From Gammaproteobacteria bacterium (GTDB lineage: Bacteria > Pseudomonadota > Gammaproteobacteria > Coxiellales > Coxiellaceae): a stretch of 7,162 bases of DNA. Below the pieces are notes generated by a model. The model did no database searches, had not been told where the DNA came from, and saw only the letters and a list, made by a program, of their open reading frames with translations. The position numbers and the translations under genes are program-made. The stretch lies in contig JAJFJO010000025.1 in the NCBI GenBank assembly GCA_021774015.1, positions 1-7,162 of the forward strand. Direction: 5' to 3'. Of this stretch, positions 1-6,425 are shown piece after piece; the stretch's first letter is position 1, and each line of letters starts with the position of its first letter.

Positions 1-3000
1 GTCAAGTTGTTTCTCGACATTGCCTTTAGTGAGACCTCGAGATAACACGAAGCGTTCATTAGCAGAAATAGCTTCTAAGAAGTCATCCCATTGCTTTGCA
101 AACACAGATTCATTAACACCATACAGACTCTCAATCAACCAGCGGACATGGTGGAAATATGTTTTGGATTTATCTTTCCAATCTCGAATCGTGGTATACA
201 ACTCATAGTAAGCCGGGAACGCACTATCATAACGCCCACTGACCAACAATGGAAATACCTTATATTCGCCAGCCTGCGCATCAGATGCTCGTTTTCTCTT
301 AATACGGATTAATTCTTCACACACCGCCGATGTACCATCTTGGTGTTTTTTAAGCAGTGATTCAGTACCAACAACAATCACATATTCTGATGTTTCGGCT
401 GCTTCCATGTATTGTGTAATGTTACTGCCCGGCGGGTTGTCTGCAATATCCAATTTGGCAAAAATGCCGGCTGCCTCTAAATGCTCTCGCAGCCCAATCA
501 AGAACGGTTGCACCCACTGCAAATGGCGCTGTTGTTCATCTTTTTGATCTGGCCAGGCATAGCAAATAAAAACACCTTGAGGTGGGGTGTGCTCAGTTAC
601 TCCTTTTGCTTCTATTGTAGAGAGAGTTTTTTTAAATGCCACTGCCAATCTCTGATCACCAAGCAATAATTGTTGCTCTAAACGTAAACGATGGGATTTT
701 AAATACCGCTTTATTTTTGGTGGTAAAGGTTCTGGAGTTAATGCGTGCTCAGAGTACTGACATGCTGTTCGGGCCGTTGTAAAAATATCTTGAGCGATGC
801 GCCTGGATCGGTCATCAGCCGTTGAACGTGACTTCTTAGCTTCTGCTGCTTGAATAATCGCTTTTAGGTTTCTCAATGACTGCCTAAGCATATCCATAGA
901 AATAATAGAATCGCGAAGATCTTCATTAAACTCTGCTATTTTTTGTTTGCACAGATCGATAAATCGATTAGCTTGATCGTTTAGCTCTACATGTTCTATC
1001 CTACCGGCAGTAAATTGCAGCGCATCAAAATCCAATGTTATATGAGCATGCTGTCGCATCGCCAACTGCGTTTGTAACGCATTGTCTTTTGCATGTTGTG
1101 CCGATTTATCTTGTCTTGCAGGTCCCACTAATTCCAAAAAATGTGTCGACTCCAGCAATTGCACTGACGGGGGTTGGTATTTATAGACAACATCATCGTT
1201 TATGGGCTTCTCGCTAAGGCCAGCACCCTCCTCTTTATTGATACCGTCCCAAGAATCTAAAGCAAGATCTAAAAAGTCTTCATCACTAAAAAATGATGCT
1301 TCATCTTCTGTGTCATTCTCTGCGTTATTCACAGCACCAAGTGCGGCAGCATTACGTGCATCGCCAGTCACGGCAGCTGCAGAATTATTGCCATAACTTC
1401 TCTTGTCAGCAGTTGCTTCATCGATTGTGCGTTGTGGTTTTTGCTGCATTTGCTGCAGTGGTGCATGAGCATAGAGAAAATTCGGTTCTTGGTCTTTAAG
1501 TGTGTGAACAGCATTAACAAGCTGTTGCCATTTAGGTATATCAGATCGCCAAGGCCCGTTTACAAATTTTGCCAATACAGAATACACGGTATCAGCGGCT
1601 TTATAACCCGAGGCAATTAACATGGGCGCACTTAATGGTGGGTGTATGGATTCAAGCTGTGGTTGCAAGGCTTGTGTGATACGACGTGCTAAAAATTCGG
1701 CTACCGTATCCGCTTGTGAGTATTGTGTGATTGCTTTCGTGCCTTCTCCAGCATCTTGTTCTTTTGTATCTTCGTCATCACTTTCTTCTGCTTTACCAGA
1801 AGAAACTTGATTTGCTGTTGATGGACTCTCGCTGACCACACGTGTTGCCAAGCTTGCTGCAGCCTCAGCTATGTTCTGGCCTTGAAGATGATGGGCAGTG
1901 GCCTCATTGAGAATATCAACACAGGCACATAACACCGGTCCAATCTCAGGCAAGTCCTGCAATAATAAGGCGGAAGATGCTGAGCCAGATGCTGCATGAT
2001 CAGAGGCTGTGGAGCGTGCAAGTATATCACCTTCAACCCTACTCAAGCCTAATTGTAATATACGATATAGTGTTGCTGCTAAACGCTGCTGCAGTGCGTT
2101 ATACAATAAACGCAACTGACTGGAGCGTTGCAATAGGTGTTGTTCCAACAAATCCTGTTCTTGTTTTTTTACATAATTGTATTCCTGCTCTGTGCACAGT
2201 TTAGCGTCTTTACTCTCGACTGTGCTTTCTAACTCTGCCTGCCGAGTATGCAATTGTTTAAGAGCAATATCCAATTGTGCTTGGCGTGCTTGAATGCCTT
2301 TCAGTACTTCTTGCTCAATACGATCTAAATGATCAGGCGGTACTTCAGATTCGATGGCATGAGTCCCATCAGAATCTACAGCCGGTTGATCTCCTTGGTC
2401 CGGTACATCAGGGTGTGCTGATGATTGCATACCCGCCATCAATGCTTCGAATTGTGCATCACGTTGCTTGGCCTGTGCCTTAGCTGCATCGGCTAGCGCT
2501 GTTAATTGTTGCTTGTGTTCATCGCTAAGTGCTTTTATTTCTGCTTCATATTCAGCTCGGGTTTGGGCCAGCATTTGTGTCATCGTCTGGGCCATCGCCT
2601 GGGCACTGTCAGCTGATTCATCTCTCGCAGAAGAATCAAATGCCGATGCTACTGATTGTTCTACATCTTTGTCAGGTGGCTCCTGTGCTTTTGGTTGTTG
2701 CTCTAATGATGGTCGTGTTGGTGATGTTAGTTGTTCTGCTGCAATAGCTGCAAGCACTGTTGCAGCAGCGGAGTTACCACTAAGCACCGCTAAAATGTAA
2801 GGCACTCGCTGTTTCGCTTGTAGCAGCTGTTGCTCAATATTTTCGAACTTATAGAGCTCATACTCTTTCAATTGCTCCGGTAGATTTTTGCATAGCACTT
2901 GGAGCTGTTCTAAATAACGAATGTCATCGGCTTGCAATCGAAAACGATTAGTCTCAAGTTTTGCCAGCTCAGGCTCGAGTTCTCGACCCAATCGCGATAA

Positions 3001-3336
3001 ATAGTTACGATCTTTTTGCTGCATCCAAGCGCGGTCTTTAGGGCCTTCAATATATCGAGCACGATACCAACCTTCTCTTGCATCACCTTCTATAGACTCC
3101 GCTACCTCCGTCTCTTCTATCCAATCATATTTCCCATCATTGGGAAAGTCATCCAGCTCGTTCTGGATGAGGTCTTGTTTTCCGACTACCGACCGGTCTT
3201 CATCCTTCCCATTTTCTCTTGTAGTTCTGTACTGTTTTACCGCATTTTGTGTAAAGCCTTTCGGCACCGGAAAGAAAGTATAGTAACCAAAAAAACGCTT
3301 ACTAGTGGTTCCCAACCCAATTGTACGTGATTGCAT
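1..3336 (-). CDS. Large coiled-coil protein with TIR domain, 3' end outside the window
   Basis: An open frame of 1112 codons starts at ATG 3336-3334 and leaves the window at base 1 with no in-frame stop, checked triplet by triplet. A GGGG Shine-Dalgarno-like run (3347-3344) lies 7 bases before the ATG. Residues 1-230 match no family I know. Residues about 233-303 and 336-425 are Gln/Ala/Glu-rich with heptad-like spacing, so probably coiled coil. Acidic low-complexity linkers lie at about 513-532 and 673-705. A TIR domain follows: strand A VFICYAW (922-928), helix WVQPFLIGLREHLEAAG (941-957), strand B IFAKLDIAD (958-966), BB-loop-like NPPGSN (967-972), strand C YVIVVGTESLL (985-995), CEELIRI (1006-1012) with candidate catalytic Glu1008, and strand D VFPLLVSG (1027-1034). 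No signal peptide or convincing membrane segment is visible. Some bacterial TIR domains cleave NAD in phage defence and others act on host signalling. Which applies here, and what follows residue 1112, is unknown. The TIR call is firm; the function is inference. Confidence 0.9.
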   Translation of the reverse strand, partial: MQSRTIGLGTTSKRFFGYYTFFPVPKGFTQNAVKQYRTTRENGKDEDRSVVGKQDLIQNELDDFPNDGKYDWIEETEVAESIEGDAREGWYRARYIEGPKDRAWMQQKDRNYLSRLGRELEPELAKLETNRFRLQADDIRYLEQLQVLCKNLPEQLKEYELYKFENIEQQLLQAKQRVPYILAVLSGNSAAATVLAAIAAEQLTSPTRPSLEQQPKAQEPPDKDVEQSVASAFDSSARDESADSAQAMAQTMTQMLAQTRAEYEAEIKALSDEHKQQLTALADAAKAQAKQRDAQFEALMAGMQSSAHPDVPDQGDQPAVDSDGTHAIESEVPPDHLDRIEQEVLKGIQARQAQLDIALKQLHTRQAELESTVESKDAKLCTEQEYNYVKKQEQDLLEQHLLQRSSQLRLLYNALQQRLAATLYRILQLGLSRVEGDILARSTASDHAASGSASSALLLQDLPEIGPVLCACVDILNEATAHHLQGQNIAEAAASLATRVVSESPSTANQVSSGKAEESDDEDTKEQDAGEGTKAITQYSQADTVAEFLARRITQALQPQLESIHPPLSAPMLIASGYKAADTVYSVLAKFVNGPWRSDIPKWQQLVNAVHTLKDQEPNFLYAHAPLQQMQQKPQRTIDEATADKRSYGNNSAAAVTGDARNAAALGAVNNAENDTEDEASFFSDEDFLDLALDSWDGINKEEGAGLSEKPINDDVVYKYQPPSVQLLESTHFLELVGPARQDKSAQHAKDNALQTQLAMRQHAHITLDFDALQFTAGRIEHVELNDQANRFIDLCKQKIAEFNEDLRDSIISMDMLRQSLRNLKAIIQAAEAKKSRSTADDRSRRIAQDIFTTARTACQYSEHALTPEPLPPKIKRYLKSHRLRLEQQLLLGDQRLAVAFKKTLSTIEAKGVTEHTPPQGVFICYAWPDQKDEQQRHLQWVQPFLIGLREHLEAAGIFAKLDIADNPPGSNITQYMEAAETSEYVIVVGTESLLKKHQDGTSAVCEELIRIKRKRASDAQAGEYKVFPLLVSGRYDSAFPAYYELYTTIRDWKDKSKTYFHHVRWLIESLYGVNESVFAKQWDDFLEAISANERFVLSRGLTKGNVEKQLD

Positions 3337-3343
3337 AAACTAT

Positions 3344-3347
3344 CCCC
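3344..3347 (-). promoter_or_regulatory. Ribosome binding site of the TIR gene
   Basis: On the minus strand the sequence reads GATGGGGATAGTTTATG. The GGGG run sits 7 bases before the ATG at 3336, a normal Shine-Dalgarno distance although the match is short. It supports this ATG as the start. No in-frame upstream ATG with a better site was noticed. I could not assign a convincing -35/-10 promoter pair. Confidence 0.5.
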
Positions 3348-3428
3348 ATCATATTGCTCGGCAGCCGTCACGACGACATACCGATATTTCAATCAAAAAA
3401 ACATTAATGGGACGGGAACAGGTCTCGC

Positions 3429-3493
3429 CAAAAAATCACGAAGTATCAACAACCTACATCCAACCCACCCCGCTGGCTGCCAGTGATTTTTTG
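3429..3493. repeat. 11-bp inverted repeat upstream of the TIR gene
   Basis: CAAAAAATCAC at 3429-3439 is the exact reverse complement of GTGATTTTTTG at 3483-3493, with 43 bases between the arms. It lies 93 to 157 bases upstream of the TIR gene start. The loop is too long for an ordinary terminator. Paired operator half-sites or a chance match in AT-rich DNA are both possible. Confidence 0.45.
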
Positions 3494-3551
3494 TTTCATC
3501 AACCCGATGAGTGATACATGCTCACTTGTTTTGATTGAATACTGAGAACCA

Positions 3552-3911
3552 TCAAGTAGCCGACCATATTAAAATTGGAACAAAATAACGCTGCATTTTC
3601 ACCGGATGGGCGGGACCCTCTGGCATCGCCCTAGCTTGACAACAAACTACTGAATCCAAAATTCGGTGATACGTTCTTGGGCAAACTCGACACTTCACCT
3701 GTGTTTGATTTCGAGAACTTTGCTGAGAAATAACATGTTTAAATGTCAATTTGATGATCGTCAGCAATAAGTGCACTGGCAAGCGGTCTCCATAGTACCC
3801 TGGCGTGTATTCTACATTATAATTTGACGTAAAAATCATAGAGGCGGACTCTCTAGTACTATTATGGCAAGAGTCTACCATTCGATTGGGTAGATTGCGA
3901 GGTAAAAACAC
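3552..3911 (-). other. Unrecognised 119-codon open frame, probably not a functional gene
   Basis: A minus-strand open frame would encode 119 residues including CRVC and VVCCQ cysteine clusters, ending in PILIWSAT. I recognise no family. Its composition is irregular, it overlaps the end of the transposase-like frame in another phase, and I saw no good ribosome binding site. It lies in DNA that otherwise looks decayed. Other frames of the same stretch, on both strands, also read for some distance with scattered stops, as expected of a mobile element remnant or a non-coding repeat. I treat it as probably spurious. Confidence 0.2.
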
Positions 3912-4141
3912 ATCTTTACAAATAATCCATAATGGATCAAATTACAAACCCGTACATCGCGAACTCTTGACTTTAAAAAAATCAATGTCCTAAATATGTG
4001 ATTGGTGTTATCATTCCTGATCACGTTTTTCATGAGTCGTTTGAGATAACGGGTGGCATAGGTACGTTTTTTCCGGGCCACATGCACTTCAGAAATTTTT
4101 TCTTCGTGACCTTTATAACCATTATCAGCAAACGGTTTTAT
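3875..4141 (-). pseudogene. IS5-like transposase fragment
   Basis: A minus-strand frame, open from 4141 to the stop at 3877-3875, begins with ADNGYKGHEEKISEVHVARK (4129-4070) and continues to YATRYLKRLMK. This resembles the C-terminal catalytic part of IS5-group transposases, where a D-x-GY-x-GH segment is followed by a basic stretch ending in LKR-x-(L/M)-(K/R), then RRSAIEPVIGH. The expected IEP-x-IGH segment with its catalytic Glu is absent: after RLMK the frame changes to sequence I do not recognise. A TGA directly precedes the fragment, and no transposase N-terminal part is readable upstream. I take it as the scar of an old insertion. The family call rests on a short segment and is moderate at best. 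Confidence 0.45.
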
Positions 4142-4336
4142 TCAGCACAAGCATAAAGCTTTAATTCTTGGCTTATAGCTAAATGATTGCGCGAACAAGC
4201 GTGTTTCTGGTTATAATTGACTCCACAGATATCCTTGATTATGAGTACAGGTTGAATTGATTGAGTGCAGAACTGGAACCGCATCTCCATATCAACCATC
4301 CATTATCTAATGGACTGTGCTTCGAGCTACTATTAT
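4142..4336. other. Spacer between the transposase scrap and the ATPase remnant
   Basis: I see no recognisable gene, RNA or repeat. A minus-strand frame of about 50 codons (about 4290-4139) ends in LKLYACAE and a stop just before the transposase-like segment. It might be an eroded middle part of the same transposase, but the match is too short to claim. Confidence 0.3.
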
Positions 4337-4819
4337 CTACCCTTTAAAATATTCCAACATCCAATCTTGCCAAGGCCAAACAGTAACTGAACCAATTTTT
4401 TTTCGCTTAGTGTCGCGCGATAAACAAATCGCTTCACTGTTTGGAATGTCTTGCGTTAGTTTTTCTAATGCAGATACTTGCTCAGCTCTCACATCATCAC
4501 TGCTTTTTATTTCTATTAACAATAATGGCTGTGCAGGTCTAGAAATAACCAAGTCAACTTCAATACCATTTTTAGTTAGAATATAGCTAAGTCGATATTC
4601 ATCGCGAAAATAAGCAATGCATTTATTAATTTCCACTATGATAAAGTGTTCAAATACTTCACCATAATAACTTGTACGTTCACGAACTGGTACAGATAGC
4701 AATCTGCCAAGTGAACGTGTGATACCAACATCGAAAAAATAAAACTTGGGCGCTTGCCTTAGTTGTTTACGAAAAGAGAAAGAATTATATTATCTTGCTT
4801 TGATAGTTTGATAATACGC
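4337..4819 (-). pseudogene. C-terminal remnant of a DUF4143-family AAA+ ATP-binding protein
   Basis: The readable frame gives FRKQLRQAPKFYFFDVGITR (about 4774-4715) and then GEVFEHFIIVEINKCIAYFR, NGIEVDLVI and LLLIEIKSSD, ending naturally at TAG 4339-4337 after PWQDWMLEYFKG. KFYFFD-x-G, the GxxFEHF helix, and the D-x(13)-E-x-K pattern are hallmarks of the DUF4143 C-terminal domain, which has a PD-(D/E)XK nuclease-like fold. Whole proteins of this family are roughly 380-450 residues with an N-terminal P-loop ATPase. Here that part is absent, since tldD begins only about 150 bases away. A TAA at 4792-4790 interrupts the frame; beyond it AYYQTIKAR (4819-4793) resembles the family's YYQIL segment, after which homology ends at another stop. 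A 121-codon version starting at TTG 4702 would lose the conserved KFYFFD strand. I infer a dead fragment left by deletion. The family's cellular role is poorly defined. Confidence 0.8.
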
Positions 4820-4872
4820 TTAATATTTTCATTATCCACAATAAAAACCTGCCAAAGTATCACCATTTAATT

Positions 4873-4915
4873 GGACCTCACTCCCAATATAGCCGACATA
4901 TTGGGAGTGAGGTCC
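4873..4915. repeat. Perfect 18-bp inverted repeat with 7-base loop, downstream of tldD
   Basis: GGACCTCACTCCCAATAT (4873-4890) is exactly complementary to ATATTGGGAGTGAGGTCC (4898-4915), with AGCCGAC as loop. It lies 53 bases past the tldD stop codon. In the tldD transcript it would form a very stable hairpin, but AATTAAATGG follows instead of a U-tract, so a standard intrinsic terminator is not supported. It could act as an mRNA 3' stabiliser, a factor-assisted terminator, an extragenic palindromic repeat, or abutting mobile-element ends. Confidence 0.85.
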
Positions 4916-4968
4916 CAGATCATGTGTTTTGAAAAGAACATTATGCAATGCATGCTGTACATGCAAAT

Positions 4969-6408
4969 TTAATTACTACCACCCACCGTCATTTTATCAA
5001 CCTTTAAGGTAGGCTGACCCACACCAACAGGAACAGATTGCCCTGCTTTACCACAAGTGCCGATTCCACTATCCAACTTCAAATCATTGCCCACCATCGA
5101 AACACGAGTTAACACATCAGGCCCATTACCAATAATCGTCGCGCCTTTTAAAGGTGTTGTCGCCTTGCCATTCTCAATCAGGTAAGCCTCACTCATACTG
5201 AATACAAACTTGCCTGATGTAATATCCACCTGCCCACCCGAAAAATCGACAGCATAAATACCATGATCAACAGAAGCAATAATTTCTTCAGGATCTGATT
5301 CACCCGGTAACATATAAGTATTTGTCATACGTGGCAACGGTAAACACGCGTAAGATTCACGACGACCATTACCGGTCGGCTCCATCTTCATTAGTCGCGC
5401 ATTCATTTTATCTTGCATATAATTTTTCAAAATACCCTTTTCAATTAACACTGTATTTTGACTTTGCATGCCCTCATCATCAATCGTTAGTGAACCACGA
5501 CGACCAGAAATTGTGCCATCATCCACAATCGTGCACAGCGATGATGCAACCGACTCACCAATACGATTACTAAATGCTGAGCTGCCCTTGCGATTAAAAT
5601 CACCCTCTAAACCATGCCCTATTGCTTCATGCAATAACACACCCGGCCAACCAGGACCCAACACGACAGGCATCTCACCCGCAGGTGCTGGCACTGAATC
5701 TAAATTTCGAATAGCTTGATCAACGGCTCTTTTTGCATAGCCCTTAGCAGTATCACTCACCGTAAATAATTGATAACCACCACGACCACCCCCACCAGCA
5801 GAACCTTCTTCACGACGCCCATTTTGTTCGACGATCACTCTAACACGGCAGCTCACCATAGGTCGTACATCAGCATTCAATGTTCCAGAACTACTCAGTA
5901 TCCACACCACATCATAAGCGCCCGATAAGCTCACCATCACTTGTTTAACACGCTTATCCAAAGAGCGCGCATACACATCCACTTCCTGCAACAAAGCAAC
6001 CTTGTCAGGCTCTTCTAACGTCTGCAAAGGATTTACATCGGTATATAATTGGGGTGCCTTAGAGGGCGAGGTGATTTGCATACTTCCTTCACCACCTGAA
6101 TAGACAATACTACGTGCCGATTGCGCTGCTTGTGATAACGCCTTTAAATCCAACTGATCTGCATAGGCAAAACCCGTTTTTTCACCACTAATGACTCGTA
6201 AACCAAAACCTCGATCAATACTAAAGTCACCTTCTTTTACGATACCATCTTCTAAATACCAACTTTCTTCTTGGCTACTTTGAATATAAAGGTCTGCTTC
6301 GTCAACGGCTTTACCCATCGCTTTACCGATAACGCTCTCTAGCTGCTGAATATTTAAATCTGCGGGACGCAATAACAATTCATCCGCTGTTGTTAACATG
6401 TCACTCAT
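4969..6408 (-). CDS. tldD: TldD metalloprotease
   Basis: This complete gene encodes 479 residues, close to E. coli TldD (481). TldD pairs with TldE/PmbA to form a cytoplasmic zinc protease that degrades unfolded peptides, is needed for microcin B17 maturation, and acts on the antitoxin CcdA. The N-terminal DLYIQSSQEESWYLEDGIVK and SGEKTGFAYADQ segments match the family. A Gly-rich loop lies at residues 202-212. The zinc motif HEAIGH occupies residues 260-265 (His260, Glu261, His265), and the third ligand is likely Cys452 in GIGTCGKAGQSVPVGVGQP near the C-terminus. All three are intact, so the enzyme is probably active. The ATG at 6408 is preceded by GGAG (6422-6419) at 10 bases. It starts 17 bases after the yhdP stop, so co-transcription is likely. 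The partner tldE is not in the window, which is usual because the two genes are often unlinked. Confidence 0.97.
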   Translation of the reverse strand: MSDMLTTADELLLRPADLNIQQLESVIGKAMGKAVDEADLYIQSSQEESWYLEDGIVKEGDFSIDRGFGLRVISGEKTGFAYADQLDLKALSQAAQSARSIVYSGGEGSMQITSPSKAPQLYTDVNPLQTLEEPDKVALLQEVDVYARSLDKRVKQVMVSLSGAYDVVWILSSSGTLNADVRPMVSCRVRVIVEQNGRREEGSAGGGGRGGYQLFTVSDTAKGYAKRAVDQAIRNLDSVPAPAGEMPVVLGPGWPGVLLHEAIGHGLEGDFNRKGSSAFSNRIGESVASSLCTIVDDGTISGRRGSLTIDDEGMQSQNTVLIEKGILKNYMQDKMNARLMKMEPTGNGRRESYACLPLPRMTNTYMLPGESDPEEIIASVDHGIYAVDFSGGQVDITSGKFVFSMSEAYLIENGKATTPLKGATIIGNGPDVLTRVSMVGNDLKLDSGIGTCGKAGQSVPVGVGQPTLKVDKMTVGGSN

Positions 6409-6418
6409 TTATTATTTT

Positions 6419-6422
6419 CTCC
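6419..6422 (-). promoter_or_regulatory. Ribosome binding site of tldD
   Basis: On the minus strand the sequence reads TGATTTGGAGAAAATAATAAATG. GGAG lies 10 bases before the tldD ATG and just after the TGA of the preceding gene. The spacing is slightly long but acceptable. It supports the start at 6408 rather than the second Met, three codons further on. Confidence 0.55.
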
Positions 6423-6425
6423 AAA

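Larger units (their letters stand above)
3337..3551. other. Upstream region of the TIR gene, no gene recognised
   Basis: This stretch lies immediately upstream of the TIR gene and should hold its promoter. No convincing open frame is seen on either strand; the plus-strand frame across 3305-3514 has no recognisable sequence and overlaps the TIR gene start. The only clear structure is an 11-bp inverted repeat, listed separately. Confidence 0.5.

Noticed and set aside
1..3330. Many short plus-strand open frames (60-110 codons) across the left half
   Set aside because: They all lie antisense to the continuous 1112-codon minus-strand frame, have no recognisable sequence, and are mostly Ser/Ala/Leu-rich as expected for the complement of a Gln/Ala-rich coding region.
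3815..3835. TATAAT hexamer on the minus strand as a possible promoter
   Set aside because: No -35-like hexamer lies at the proper distance, and it is far from any intact gene start.
3847..3875. GACTCT/AGAGTC inverted repeat
   Set aside because: Six-base arms in AT-rich decayed DNA are expected by chance.
4317..4586. Plus-strand frame of 89 codons
   Set aside because: It is antisense to the DUF4143 remnant, whose minus-strand translation has clear family motifs.
4784..4867. Possible short minus-strand gene, MVILWQVFIVDNENIKRII onward
   Set aside because: It is a small frame of about 35 codons in the decayed stretch, with no recognised family and no clear ribosome binding site. It overlaps the upstream end of the ATPase remnant in another frame.
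4949..4965. TGCATG/CATGCA inverted repeat close to the tldD stop
   Set aside because: The 6-bp stem is short and made of a common motif; no T-tract follows, so a terminator is not supported.
5322..5719. Two plus-strand frames of 83 codons
   Set aside because: They lie antisense inside tldD, which is intact and recognisable throughout.
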